The notes below the pieces were generated by a model. That model saw only the letters and a program-made list of their open reading frames with translations, was not told the origin of the DNA and searched no databases. The position numbers and the translations under genes are program-made. A DNA stretch of 64,000 nt from Cercis canadensis (taxonomy: Eukaryota > Streptophyta > Magnoliopsida > Fabales > Fabaceae), in assembly GCA_003255065.1 (NCBI GenBank), contig QAOA01006662.1, positions 132,559-196,558 of the forward strand. Direction: 5' to 3'. This document shows positions 11,531 through 24,890 of the stretch, piece by piece. Position 1 is the first letter of the stretch, and each line of letters opens with the position of its first letter.

Positions 11531-14500
11531 ATGACTAGGTCTTCTCCTTTTGAATTACTGGAAGTAGACCCTGAAATAGAGAGAACCTTGCATACACTTA
11601 ATAGAGCACATAGAGTAGCTGATAATTTAGATCCAACCATGGCTGAAAATAGACCTCCTGTTGTTATTCATGTTGCTGATCCTGTTGATCAAGCTAATAT
11701 AGCTGATAATGCTAACATGGCTGAAAATAATAATAATATGTAAGCTAGGGATATAACTCTTAAGGAATTGGCTACTCCTGATGTTGCTTATCAACCTTTA
11801 GGGATCCAATATCCTGAAATTGATACTGCTTTTGAATTGAAATTTGGATTAATACACTTGCTGCCAAAGTTCCATTGCCTTGCAGGTGAAGATCCTCATA
11901 AACATCTCAAGGAATTCCATGTGGTTTGCTCCACAATGAGGCCACAAGGAATCTCTGAAGAGCATATCAAGTTGAGAGCATTCCATTTCTCCCTTGCTGA
12001 TGCAGCTAAGGATTGACTCTTCTACTTATCACAAGGTTCAGTCAGAAATTGGAGTGATATGAAGAAGCTATTCTTAGCAAAGTTCTTCCCTGCATCAAGG
12101 ACTGTTGCCATTCGAAAAGACATATGTGGCATAAGGCAACTGCCAGGGAAGACATTGCATGAGTATTGGGAAAGATTTACCAAGCTGTGCTCAAGCTGCC
12201 TTCACCATCAGATAAGTGATCAACTTTTGATACAATACTTCTATGAGAGTCTGTCACCTCTGGATAGGAGTAACATTGATTCTGCTAGTGGATGAGCATT
12301 AGTAGATAAAACACCAGCTGCTGCTAGAGCTTTGATTTTCAATATGGCTGAAAATTCTCAGTAGTTTGGTGTCAGGATGATTCATTACACTAGGGAAGTC
12401 AATGAAGTTGGTGTATCACTTGCTGACAAACAAAGAATGGAGCACAGACTTGATGAATTGACCTCTTTGGTGAGGCAGTTGATAGTGGGGCAACAAGTAC
12501 CTACACCTCAACCTGCAAGCTTGTGTGACATTTGCGCTTGTTCATCTCATCCCACAGATGCATGCCTTACACTTCAAGATGGAGATTCTGAATTTCAAGA
12601 TCCCTCTGTAGCTGCAGCAAATGTTTTTCCTAGTAGACCCCAATACCAACCGTAGCAGCAACCTAGATATGATCCGTACTCCAACACTTACAACCCTGGT
12701 TGGAGGGATCATCTAAATTTTCGATATTGCAATACTGCAATACCACAACAACAATCAGCCCAACAACAGCAGCAGTATAGACAACCATACTAACAACAGA
12801 ACCAATTTTAACCAGCTAGGCAGAGCCAGTTTCAACAAACTAGGCCACCATTCCAACAGCAGCCTATGCAGCCAACCGGCCCGTCAACATTTAAACCTGA
12901 GCCTTCATTGGAAGATTTGGTGAAGCAGATGACCATAAGCAACATTCAATTCCAACAGAGGGCAAAGTCCACCATGCAGAATCTAGAAACGTAGATTGGG
13001 CAATTGGCATCATCGGTGAGTCAGTTGTAGTCCAAAGGTTCTGGCAAACTTCCTTCATAGACAATTCTCAATCCAAACGGGAATAATGTGAGTGCTATCA
13101 CACTGAGGTCTGGAAAATCCTTGCAAGTCCCAGCCGAGCCTCAACCTGCAAGCGAGCCCCAATCGATAGAGAAAGCAGTTTCTGAGCCAATCACCCTTGT
13201 ACCTGAGAGCAAGACGCCTGCAGTAGCTCTTCATTTTTCACAGAGAGCCACTAAGTCCAAGAAGCAAGATGAGGCTGAGAAGGATAAGGAGCTTTTGGAG
13301 ACTTTCAGAAAAGTGGAAGTTAACATTTCATTGCTGGATGCTATCAAACAAATTCCTAAATATGCCAAATTTCTCAAAGAATTATGCACCCAGAGGAGGA
13401 TGCTGAAGGGTAATGAGAGAATCAACATGAGTCAAAATGTCTCAGCCCTTATTCAGCCTCTGCCTAAAAAATGCAAGGATCCAGAAACTTTCACAATTCC
13501 ATGTGTTATAGGCAATTCCAAGTTTGAGCATGCCATGCTAGATCTAGGCATTTCTATAAATGTCATGCCTATGTCTGTTTTCAGTTCTCTCGGGCTTGGA
13601 CTCTTGAATGCTACAGGAGTTGTGATTCAGTTAGCCAACAAGAGCAATGTTTATCCAGTTGGATTGATTGAAGATGTGTTAGTTAGAGTTGATGAGTTGA
13701 TATTTCCTACAGATTTCTACATTCTGGAGATAGAAGGATAATCACAATCCAGATAGGCTCCACTTATTCTGGGCAGACCATTCCTCAAAACCGCGCAGAC
13801 CAAAATTGATGTGTATGCAGGAACTCTATCCATGAAGTTTGGAGATTCTGTTGTGCAGTTCAATATTTTTGATGCTATGAAGCATCCCATGGATGAGTAT
13901 TCTTTTTTTTTACATTGATGTGATTGATGATTTGGTTGAGGATGTTTACCGTCATTTGTGTGCTGATTTACCTGATTTAGCTGGCTTTGATGATTCTATT
14001 CAGTGTCAATCTTGTACTGATTGTGACGGTGATTCTGTCTGTGCTATTTGTGCTGAGATCTCCACCTTCTTACGTGATGATGACCCTAGTTCCCCAGAGC
14101 AGGAAGTAGCTACTGTTCATGAGGAGATTTAGTCTGTAGAGATTGGAATTCAACCACCTAGATTACTGCCCTCTGCAGTGCAGCCACCTAAGCTAGAGTT
14201 GAAGCCTTTGCCTAAGCATCTGAAGTATGCGTATTTGGCATCTGCAGAGCAGCTTCCTGTAATTGTGGCTAACAATTTACTTCTTGAGCAAGAGGAAAAA
14301 TTGCTACTGATTCTGCAATAGCACAAGCAAGCTATTGGCTGGACATTAGTAGATATTCCTGGCATTAGTCCGTCTACATGCATGCATCGCATATTACTTG
14401 AAGATGACGCTAAACCAGTGAGGCAACCCCATAGGCGATTAAACCCTCTCATTCTGGACGTGGTAAAAAAGGAGGTGACCAAGCTTTTGCAAGCTCACAT

Positions 14501-17082
14501 CATTTATCCTATATCTGACAGCACTTGGGTGAGCCCAGTGCAGGTCGTCTCGAAGAAATCCGGGGTTACAGTGGTGGCAAATCAGAACAACGAGCTGCTA
14601 CCTACCCGAGTGCAGAACAGCTGGCGGGTCTGCACCGATTATAGGAGGCTAAATCAAGCCACCAAGAAGGATCATTACCCCCTTCCGTTCATTGATCAAA
14701 TGCTGGAGCAGTTAGCTGGGAAATCGCATTACTGCTTCCTGGATGGCTACACTGGATACTTCCAGATTCATATTGCACCGGAGGATTAAGAGAAGACCAC
14801 TTTTACATGTCCCTTCGGCACGTTTGCTTACCGGCGGATGCCTTTCGGCCTTTACAACGCTCCTGGTACCTTCCAGCGGTGCATGGTAAGTATATTCTCT
14901 GATTTTTTAGAAGAGTGTATGAATGTGTTTATGGACGATTTTAATGTCTATGGTTCTTCTTTTGATGCATGTCTAAATAGTTTAACTAGATTGCATCGCT
15001 GCATTGAGACTAACCTTGTCTTAAATTTTGAAAAATGTCATTTCATAGTAGAACAAGGTATAGTTTTAGGCCATGTAGTGTCTAGAAAGGGGGTTGAGGT
15101 AGATCTTGCTAAAATTGATGTCATTACTGTTTTATCTTACTCCACATGCGTGCGAGAAGTTCGGTCATTTCTTGGACATGTAGGTTTTTACCGGCGCTTT
15201 ATCAGAGACTTCAGCAAGATAGCAATCTCGCTGTTTAGCCTTCTGCAGAAAGATGTGGAATTTCTGTTTGATCAGAAGTGCAAGGAAGCTTTCAACCGCC
15301 TGAAGGTGGCTCTGACCAGTATTCCTGTCATTCAGCCACCTGATTGGACACTCCCATTCGAGCTGATGTGTGACGCTTCTAACTATGCCTTGGGAGCTGT
15401 CTTGACACAGCGAGTGGCCAAAGTTTTCCATGTGGTTTACTATGCTTTAAGAACTCTAGATGCTGCTTAAGCAAACTACACAACCACCGAAAAAGAACTT
15501 TTATCTATTGTTTTTGCGTTAGATAAGTTCAGGTCTTATTTGATAGATTCTAAGGTTGTGGTGTTTTCAGATCATACAGCTCTAAAGTATCTCTTGAAGA
15601 AACCAGATGTCAAGTCATGACTGATTAGGTGGATGTTGCTGCTCGAAGAGTTTGATGTGGAGATCAGAGACAAAAGTGGAGCAGAGAACCTGGTTGCTGA
15701 CCACTTGAGCCGCATCGAGCGAGATCCTGATCCACTGCCCATTCAAGATTCCTTTCTTGACGAGCAGCTGTTAGGGCTGCATGTGAGTTTCCATGGTATG
15801 CAGATCTTGTGAATTATTTAGCTGCCCATGTTTTGCCCTCACACGTGTACAAATAGACAAGTTAAATAGTGAGACGAAATATTATGTGTGGGATGATCCT
15901 TATCTCTGAAAATTTTGTAGTGATCAAATAATTAGTAGATGTGTGTCTGATAATGAGTTTCAATCTGTTCTAAGCTTTTGTCATACCTTTGCATGTGATG
16001 GACATTTTGTTCCTCAACGTACGGCTAAGAAAGTCTTAGACTCTGGATTGTATTGGGTTACTTTATTTAGGGATGCACACATATTTTGTAAATCTTGTGA
16101 ACAATGTCAGAGAACCGAGAATATTTTCCATAGGCATGAGATGCCACAGCAGCCTTTGCTATTTTGTGAGATTTTTTATGTCTAGGGTATTGACTTTATG
16201 AGGTCTTTTCTTGTTTCTTTCGATTTTGTTTACATCTTACTCATTGTTGATTATGTGTCTAAGTGGGTGGAAGCGAAAGTCACTCGTACTGATGATTCTA
16301 AAGTTGTTGTGGATTTTGCTAGATCAAACATTTTCTGTAGATTTGACATTCCTAGGGCCATCATTAGTGATCAGGGTTTACATTTCTGCAACCGGACAAT
16401 GACGGCTTTAATGAAGAAATATGGAGTCATGCAGAAGGTTTCGACCCCTTACCACCCTCAGACCAATGGGCACGCTGAAGTTTTTAACAGGGAGATCAAA
16501 CGTATATTGGAGAAGACTACCAAACGTAATAGGAATGACTGGAGTTTGCGACTTGAGGATGCTCTGTGGGCATACCGGACTGCTTTCAAGACACCTATTG
16601 GGATGGTTCCCTACCGAATAGTTTTTGGCAAAGTATGCCACCTTTCAGTGAAGCTTAAGCACAAGGCCTATTGGGCGGTTAAGCAGTGTAACACTGATTT
16701 GAGCCAAGCCGAATCCCAGAGAAAGCTTCACCTCCAAGAACTTGAGGAGCTTCATTTGGATGCTTATGAGAGCTCCCGCATCTACAAGGAAAAGACCAAG
16801 ATGTTTTACGATAACATGGTGCTGAGGAAAGAGTTCTCTATTGGCCAGAAAGTTCTCTTGTATAACTCCCGCCTAAAGCTCATGCCCGGCAAGTTCCGCT
16901 CTCGGTGGCTTGATCTGTTTGTTGTCACCAAGGTTTTTCCTTATAGTGCAGTCAAGATAGCGAGTGAGTCCACCAGCAAGGCTTTCAAGGTGAATAGACA
17001 TCGCCTCAAGCCATTCTATGAGGGCGCTCAAGAGGACATCGTGAAAGAGGTCTACTTGCAAGATGTCATCTACCTCTCCTGA
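11531..17082 (+). pseudogene. Athila gag-pol, broken by stops and two frame changes
   Basis: Gag: FELKFGLIHLLPKFHCLAGE and HLKEFHVVCSTMRPQGI, then YWERFTKLCSSC, all in one frame to 13741 with several stops. The protease region holds the active-site remnant LDLGISINVMP. After a T-run near 13900 the frame changes. Reverse transcriptase is at 14382-15470 with TDYRRLNQATKKDHYPLPF, MPFGLYNAPGTFQRCM and VFMDDFNVYG (YxDD-type site here as FMDD). RNase H is at about 15340-15720. The frame changes again near 15780. Integrase runs to 17082: a HHCC remnant with CKSCEQCQR, then [18 protein letters not shown] and the second half with [10 protein letters not shown]. Clade assignment rests on Gag and integrase wording typical of Athila. 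No complete protein can be made. Confidence 0.9.
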
Positions 17083-17171
17083 TAAGGATGTTTCTTCTTT
17101 CTCTTTTATTTTCCTTGTCCTTATGTGACTGCTTGCTATTAATTGTCATATGTTGCTATTTTTTGAAGTTT

Positions 17172-17554
17172 TTACATTGAGGACAATGTAAAATTTAAGT
17201 GTGGGGAGAGAGATTTATGTGTAGTTTTCTGTTTACTCTTTATTATTTTGCTGTTTAGTTGATTAGTTTTCTGTTTACTCTTTATTGTTTTGCTATTTAG
17301 TTGATTAGTTTTCTGTTTACTTTACTATTTCTATTAATTTTTTGTTTCTGTTTTAATTTCCTNTTACATTGAGGACAATGTAAAATTTAAGTGTGGGGAG
17401 AGAGATTTCTGTGTAGTTTTCTGTTTACTCTTTATTATTTTGCTGTTTAGTTGATTAGTTTTCTGTTTACTCTTTATTGTTTTGCTATTTAGTTGATTAG
17501 TTTTCTGTTTACTTTACTATTTCTATTAATTTTTTGTTTCTGTTTTAATTTCCT
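17172..17554 (+). repeat. 191-bp direct duplication around a single N
   Basis: 17172-17362 and 17364-17554 agree except for one clear mismatch (atttatgtg/atttctgtg). The single N at 17363 is the border. Confidence 0.85.
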
Positions 17555-18058
17555 GTTTGGTGTCACTTTGCTGTTTTCTGTTTGTTGTTCTTGCTATTTT
17601 TTCTATTTTTGTTGTCATTTTTCTGTTTTAATTACCTTCCAATGATGTTGTAGAATTTGTAAAGCTGTAAGTTTAAAGTAATTACATTTCAAGGTTCATA
17701 GCATGATTGAATAACTTGTTTTTCATCTTTAATTTCACATGTTTGATTTTAGATGTTGGATTGGTGATTAAGTTTGATAGATACATGCCTTGTGAGTTTT
17801 GAGTCTTTTGATGAATGAATTTAGTATTTGTGCAATTCTTTTTCTTTTTGTGCGACTTTCACTCATGGAATTTGTTCACTCTAGAACTTGCTTGATTCTT
17901 TTTGAAGCTACATTTTCATTTGCATACATGAACATGCTTGAGACGTTCTTTCTTGATTTAGCTACTTTGCCAAATAGCCAACTTTGTATTATTTTCCTTT
18001 GATTACCCCCATTGAGCCTATTTGCATATCTTTGATCTTAGCTCATTATATGCCTATG

Positions 18059-18067
<9 letters not shown>

Positions 18068-18090
<23 letters not shown>

Positions 18091-18093
18091 TAT
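18068..18093. repeat. (TA)n microsatellite
   Basis: Unbroken alternation of T and A, about 13 units, inside the Athila element. Confidence 0.9.
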
Positions 18094-18808
18094 TGTTACC
18101 TTACCTTAGGGAATAGAAGAACATTGGTTCATTGTTTTGGAAGAGCTCTTATACTTGTGGGTAATTAATAATGCAAGTGTGAACGTTGTGAAATTTATAG
18201 TGCAATGTGCAAAAAAAAAAAGAAAAAAAAAAGCCAATTGGTTCATTAAAAAAATAATAAAATTGTAAAAAAGGAAAAAAAAATAAAAAGAAGAAGAATA
18301 TGCTTTACACACTTGAAATTTAATGTTTGTCATTTGAGTTCCTCTCCAATGTTCATTTATTCATTTACCTTGGCTTTATTACAACTTTAAATAAAGTCTT
18401 CTTGATTTATTTGTGCATTTTTTGAGTAGTGGAGAAGTATAAGATAAGCAAGCTTATAGTAATGCATTTCTTCATGAGTTTGATTGAGTGAAGTACCTAC
18501 TTTCTAAACACTTAAGGGATTGAGAGTATATCTTGTGAGGATCTATCATTCTTGACTCATATTTTTCAATTGAAGTTACCTTAATTGTTGATTTTGGATG
18601 TGAAGAAATTTTATTTCATGAATGTTGTGACTTTCTTGAATTTTTAATTGTTCATCTTACTTGTGATATGAACTTCTGCATATCTTAAATATTATTGGGA
18701 GGTGATTCTTTAATTTTTTAAATTTATTTTTGTTTCCTTGTTATTTCTTTTCTTAGTTTTGGAATTCTATTTTGCCTAAGACGTGCAAAAGTTGAGTGTG
18801 GGAAAATT

Positions 18809-20240
18809 TGATGAACACACTTTTTATACAGTAGTTAACCCTCATATTTAGCTTCTTAAACCTCTTTTGGGCCTATTTGATTGGGTTTGAGCCTTATTTC
18901 ATGACTTTGGATCCATTTGTGTCTAATTGCATTTTTTCAGCAATATTGAGCATTTTATGCTATCTTTGTGTTTCATACATATCTTTAGTTCTGGATGTCT
19001 AAAAATTTTGAATTATATCTTGTAGGAAAGCTGAGAGAATTATCTACAACTTTTATTCAGGGCTCCAAAATCAATTCGGACGTCCAGAAGGTCATATGCA
19101 GCTTGGAAACTAGAGAAGAGATGTTGTCACAGGATCCTGACCTGCATGCAGTGTTTGGACCATAACTTGAGATTTATGTGTCTTATGAACTTGAAATTGG
19201 TTCCATTGGAAAGCTAACTCACAGAGCTTCAATTTTTATGAAGACTAGTTCACCAAATTATATATTTTAGATGGTCTTATTTTCTATCGAAGTTGGCTGA
19301 TGGTTCCAGAAACCTGTTAGCACTTAAATGGGTCTAACTTCTTCACGACAAGTCTAATTGAGCCAAAACCAAAGCCCAATAAAAGCTAAGGCCCATGGGA
19401 ATAAGTGTGCCCTAAGGGTAATTTGGGTGTGCATGTATTTTTGGAGGTCTATATATTTAGAAAGAGGCAACCGAAATTATTATTAAGACATTAGGATATT
19501 TTAGACAAATTTTCAAGTTTTCTTAGTCTTTAAGTTTTTTCTCTAGATATTTTGCAAGAACTTGGCTTCTCTTGTTCATAGAGGGCTAAATACTCAAATC
19601 AATCCAGGTTTTGGCTGTTCTGATTATTAATTCTGAGATTATATTTTAATTGTTATTCATTTAGTTGTTAATCATGTTCTTTCAATCCTCTGAAATATTC
19701 TGTTTGAATTGCTTAATTCGGATTTGGATCTTCATGTGTTGATTGCTTAATTGCATATGTTAAAAGAGGATTGTATGATTAATTAATGGTTCTAAGCTTT
19801 TGGACGGATTAATTACCCTTGGTTGGATTCTAGACTTAGGTTAAACTGGACTTGAATGTTTGCTTAATTCATTTAGTCTTAGTTGATCCGAATTCTAGTT
19901 GCTTAACCAGTGGATATCCATAGAGGACTGAGAGGCTTCTTGATGTGTTCTAAGGCCAAGAACTAGGTTAATAATTGAATGGATTCTTAGAAATCAAGGA
20001 TGGATTAAAATCAGAATCAGTTAGACTTGGATTGGTTGTTTTCCTTAAGGTTTACCACTTATAATTAATTTCTGTCAATCACTTGAACAAAAACAAAACC
20101 CCCTTATTTATATGTTCTTAAATCTGATTCACTAATTAGAGTAATCCTTTGGTTCGACTTAGGGTTGCCTTATGCTACAAGTAGCTTAGGTAAACCGACC
20201 TTAAACTTTAATTAATTTGGGGAGCCTCGGCAGCTCATCA
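18809..20240 (+). repeat. 3' LTR of Athila element, full length
   Basis: Begins tgatgaacacac and ends agctcatca (1432 bp). It is preceded by a purine-rich run and followed by the target duplication actac. Its last 380 bp have no match in the 5' LTR. Confidence 0.9.
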
Positions 20241-20245
20241 ACTAC

Positions 20246-21244
20246 TATCAATTAAGAGACTGTCAATTAGAAGAGAAGGAGCATAGAAGCTGTGAATAGA
20301 GGAAAAAGATGATAGATGATGAACTTTGAAATGTGTAGGACAAAGGAAGTAGGAATCAAAGAGCTGCATAGGAAAAGAAATTGGTGATAAAGGAATTAAA
20401 GCAAACTATTGAAGTATGGGGAGGATGAATAGCAGTTGAGATAAGCATATAGAAAAAATGAAATATAGCATCGAGATGAAGATTAGAGTAACTGATACAT
20501 GGGAAAGATAAGAGATGACATGGGAAGAGAAGAGAAGAAATGGTGAACTAAAATGATTATATGTGTAATCAAAAGACAACGATAATAAAGGGATGTGTGT
20601 AGACTAAAATGAGGGAAGAATGAAGTTTTGGATGGAAAAAATGAAAAAGCTAAAGCATCATTGAATAACACATGAAAAAAAATAATTATTGCAGTATCTC
20701 CAGCAACTCTTTTACTTTAGTATAATTTATAGATTTATAAATTCATTTAATCCATCAGCTCTACCTACTAAAGATAATGGTATAAAAAGAAATTGGGGGG
20801 GGGGGGGGGGGAATTTGAGTAGAAACACAAAATAATCGTAGTGAAAATTAAGACATCATGGTATAGGAAGAATAAGGCTAATATAAAATTAGATAGAAAT
20901 TTTAAGATTAATTCAATGAAAGAACTTTCAATAAAAATGAAATATTCTTTTTATTTTCATTCTCATGATTAGGTTCCTTTTCTTTTTAGGAAATGATTGC
21001 TCAAAGAATTGGCTAGGAATGTCAAAAATTAAGACATTTCATTTTGATATTTAAATAGATACTATGGTCAAGGTTGATCTATTTTTATTAGATAAGTTCC
21101 TACTTTTAATAAATTTTGTTGGTGATCTTCAACATGTTGTGGCTATGCATTTCCTTAAATGCATTATCATTAGCATCATTAACAATTATTATCACATCCA
21201 AATATAAAGACTTTGATATGGAAATGTTTGTGTTTTAGATAAGA
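20246..21244. other. Intergenic DNA with a run of 17 G
   Basis: No gene seen. The first 450 bp are purine-rich (gaagagaaggag-type). A run of 17 G lies at 20795-20811, a length at which base calling is unreliable. Confidence 0.5.
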
Positions 21245-21572
21245 TCTCTAGGGTGCTGCTTGCTTAGTATGGTGATATTCAAGACATGATTGTGTGGAGA
21301 AATACCATTGCTAGGGTTTTTACAACAAAAACTAAGTATGATTGATTAATATCTAGAAAAAAAAATCATATGGATACCTAAGGGTGGAACTGAGTGTGAA
21401 GGCTTGGGACTCCAGAAAAAATTAAAGTTTTTCTGTGGCTAATCCTTTATGATGTCATACCCACAAATTGGTTTCGTGCTCGCTGACACTTTAGTCAAAA
21501 TTCTTTATACAACAAGTGCAAGTATGATATAGAAAATACAATGCATTGTTTAAGGGACTACTATGAAACATG

Positions 21573-21956
21573 TATATTTGGCTTTTGGTGTAGATGGTGG
21601 CTTATGGGAACAAGATTTGAATGCTTGGTTTTTACAAAAATGGGAATATAGGAAATAGGATAACGAAGTCGCACATTCTCTTCTACTACACGTTGTGGTG
21701 GATATGGAAAATGCACAATGAAGAGGTTTTTGAAGGGCATAGCACTTTGTTGATGGTGAGTGTGTATATCTGGCTTTTGGTGCAGATGGTAGCTTATGGG
21801 AACAAGATTTGAATGCTTGGTTTTTACAAAAATGGGAATATAGGAAATGGGATAACAAAGTCGCACATTCTCTTCTACTACACGTTGTGGTGGATATGGA
21901 AAATGCACAATGAAGAGGTTTTTGAAGGGCATAGCACTTTGTTGATTGTGAGTGTT
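21573..21956 (+). repeat. 192-bp tandem duplication inside the LINE
   Basis: 21573-21764 and 21765-21956 are head-to-tail copies starting tatatttggc / tatatctggc, with only a few differences. No N lies at the border, unlike the duplications at 8880 and 17363, so this may be a real tandem copy. Confidence 0.85.
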
Positions 21957-22300
21957 AATAAGATCTAGAAGATGGTTTAACTTGGTAGTAAAGTTTTTTC
22001 TAGAAAAGCGAGAAAGCAGGAAAGAGAAGTGCAATGGACATTGACAGTCTCCAAGTATAGAGAATATTAAGCTAAATGTTGATGGTGGCAGTTTTGGAAT
22101 CTAGGGAGATCAGGTTTTGGAGGTGTTATTTGAGATCATCAAAGGGGGTGGTTTGGTGGTTTATGTGGCTCTATAGGTGTGGGCAATGTTTTAAAAACTG
22201 AACCGGTGTGGAAAAAAAATGACTAGTTGAACCGATTTAACCAAAGATTTTTCCAAACTTAAAAGTTTACAAAGAATAAAACATGGATTCAAATACATAG

Positions 22301-24890
22301 TGTAGACACTAATTTCGTCCCAAATAACAAAAACAAAATAAAAAATAATAATAATAATAAATAGTTTGGTGATAAAAGAAAAGAGACGTGGGTGTGTGTG
22401 TGAGTGCATGAGCAGTTTTAGTTAAAAGAGAAAGAGGGATACGTGATAAAGGGTGCAAGTGCATAGGTAGTTAGAAACAAAAGAAAAGAGAGGGAGAGAG
22501 ACGTGGGTTTCATGGGCATCAATTAGAGACCAACATGAGAGAATGCAGAGACGTGAGTGGATGAAAAACACAAAACAAGAAGCATAAAAGGAGGGGCAAA
22601 AGGTACAGCAAGGGGCCAAGAAGAAAGAAACCAAAAACAGAGGCGAAAATACAGCAGAGAGACCAGAAAACAGAGACCCCAAGAAAGAGAAAGACGCAGC
22701 AAGATAGAGAGAGAGAGAGAGAGAACCAAAGAGAGACTATTTAGCAAGGAGGGAACAACAACAAAAACATAGAGAAAGAAGCAGAACAGTAGCGCAAGGA
22801 AAGCAATAACAGCAGCACAAGGAAAGCAAGAACAACAGTACGGAGAACCAAAATAGAAATTTAAGAAAAAGAGAACATAGGGAGAAAGCAAGTCTTTGGT
22901 AATCCCTCTATTTTCTTTATATCTTTCAAGACTCACTCACACCTTTTCACATGCATACAACACACAATCACATTTACACCAGTAAAACAATTTCATGGGA
23001 ATAGAGAAAGACCCAATTTTTTTAGAAAGAGAAACCAACTTGGAGAGAGAAACTAATTTTGAGAGAAGGTTATATGGAGAAAAATAAATCCTTACCTCAG
23101 TAATCAATTTTTGAGAGAACCCAAATCCATGGGTTTAAGGATTGAAAGAGAAAGATTGAGGTGGTTTCTTCTTCTTCGTTTTTGGCCTTGCTCCTAGTAG
23201 CGTATTTCCTTTCTCTTTGCTATGTACGCACCTCTTTTCTTCCTTGCTTTTGTGTAAGTGTTTTTGTTTTCTTTTATTTTTATTACTTGTTTTAAATTTC
23301 AGATTTTGGGGATTTTTTTAGTTATGGGTCATTTATTGTTGTTTTGTTTGGGCTGATATATGTTTTGTCTTTTTGTCATTTGTTTGGGTTAGTTTACTTG
23401 CTTGGGTTTTCTTTCTCTTTGTTGGACTAGACCCACGAAATTGGTTGGGTCAAATTTGTTTGCTTTGCTGATTTGGTTTAGGCTTTGTTCTTGGTAGTTT
23501 TTTTTATGTTGTTGCATTAGTCTATTGGGTTGAAATGTTAGTAAGTTGGACTCATTTTCGAATTGGGCTTGATGGGTTAATTTTGATTGGGTCAAGGCTG
23601 AATTGTTACTTTAGTCTTATTTGGGTTGAGAATTGGGCCAAAATTCGAAATGGGCTTCAGTCCTTAGGTTGTTGATTTCATTTAAATGCTGATTCGGCCA
23701 AAATTTGAAATAAGCTTCAGATTTTTGATTGCTGATTGGGCCAAATCCGAAAATGGGCTAGCTCTTTAGCATTTTTTTTTCTTTTTGTTGCTGATTTCTT
23801 TGGTTACTGTTGGGCCAGATCCGAAATTAGATCAGTTTTAAGGTGCTTTAGTTCTTTTTTATGATTGCTGATTTTTGTTGTTGTTTTGTTTTGCTATTGG
23901 GTCTAATGGTTTTGGGCTATTTTTTTATACCTCTTATTCTTTTTATTATTTCTTTAGTATTGATTTGAGCTTGAAGTATAGTATACATTTTTTATTTTAT
24001 TTTATTTTTATTTTTATTTTTTTAATTACTTATTTAGATTAGACTTTTATTTTATTTTAGTTTGGGGTTAGATTATTTTATTTTATTTATTTATTTTAAT
24101 TATAATTTTTTTATTTTAGATTATTTATTTATTCATTTATTTTAATTTTAATTTATTTAATTTATTATTTTAATTTTTTTCTCTTCTTATTTTAAATGGT
24201 TTAACTAAAATAAAATTAAGAGTAAAATCATGTATTTTGCATTTTATTTAGTTAGATATGTACGAATAATATCCATATGCCTCTTACTTATCAAGGGATG
24301 GATAAGAGCGACTTACCCCCATAGGGGTGGCTCTCTTATCTACCCGAGGTAAGGATAAGCGTCACTTTGAGAACCGAGAAACGTGAGAACAAAGTGGAAG
24401 ATTAGAACGCAATTAGATTCATGCATAACATAATTTTAACTTAAAAGTTTTGAATTTCTTTTAATTTTATTTTTGAAAAATAAAATAAAAATTCATTTTG
24501 AATCATTGTGAACTACGCAGACTTTGATCCCTAATTAGGGTACATAGGCATTCGAGGGTGACGAATCAAGTCCCATTGTGAATAATCACCTATTTTTCTT
24601 TTAGGGATAAAATAAATACAATTAGGCCATAATTTAATTTACACAATTAATTTTAGGTAACCATCTTTTAGACGGGTGTTATAGGGTGCCTAACACCTTC
24701 CCTATACACAATTAGACTCTCAAACCCTCTCTAGTTCGCAGACATATTTTTTTGAAAATTAAAGGGGTTTTCCAATTGTTCCCCGATTTTTAATACAATT
24801 GGTGGCGACTCCAGTGTTTTCATTTCGAAAACTAAATCTCTTTTTATTTTAGCCATTCGCGTTATAGCGACCTCCGGGTACGTTATGACA
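22301..24890 (+). mobile_element. Solo LTR of Tat/Ogre-type gypsy element with TSD
   Basis: Begins tgtagacact and ends acgttatgaca, with catag directly on both sides (22296-22300 and 24891-24895). The starting tgtagacac and the 3' part with gggtgttatagggtgcctaaca, ggtggcgactcc and a closing gttatgaca are typical of plant Tat/Ogre-type LTRs, which can be several kb. No internal element sequence is present, so it is a solo LTR left by LTR-LTR recombination. A middle part (about 23560-23840) holds degenerate repeats of gggcca-a-tccgaaa. Purine-rich low-complexity DNA at 22440-22900 gives spurious frames on both strands. Confidence 0.85.

Larger units (their letters stand above)
17083..18808 (+). 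other. 3' non-coding part of Athila element
   Basis: It holds aagtgtggggagagag, a polypurine-like run often seen downstream of Athila integrase, but no env-like frame. A 191-bp stretch occurs twice (17172-17362 and 17364-17554, one clear mismatch) around a single N at 17363, as at 8880, so the doubling is probably an assembly join. A (TA)n run is at about 18068-18093, and a purine-rich gagtgtgggaaaa lies just before the 3' LTR and is the likely plus-strand primer site. Confidence 0.7.
9859..20240 (+). mobile_element. Athila-type Ty3/gypsy retrotransposon, decayed, with TSDs
   Basis: The element starts with tgatgagcac, ends with agctcatca, and is flanked by the same 5-bp sequence actac (9854-9858 and 20241-20245). 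It is 10.4 kb long with LTRs of up to 1.43 kb, in the usual size range for Athila. Internal order is gag, protease, reverse transcriptase, RNase H, integrase, then about 1.7 kb without a readable frame, where many Athila elements carry an env-like frame. The 5' LTR lacks its last 380 bp together with the primer-binding site. LTR divergence, about ten stops and two frame changes show an old, dead copy. Confidence 0.9.

Noticed and set aside
20795..20811. Run of 17 G as a G-quadruplex or regulatory site
   Set aside because: A single homopolymer of this length in AT-rich repeat DNA is more likely a calling artefact. No gene is near.
22422..22936. Overlapping frames of 70-137 codons on both strands
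   Set aside because: They come from purine-rich low-complexity sequence inside the solo LTR. No domain, and all frames look alike.
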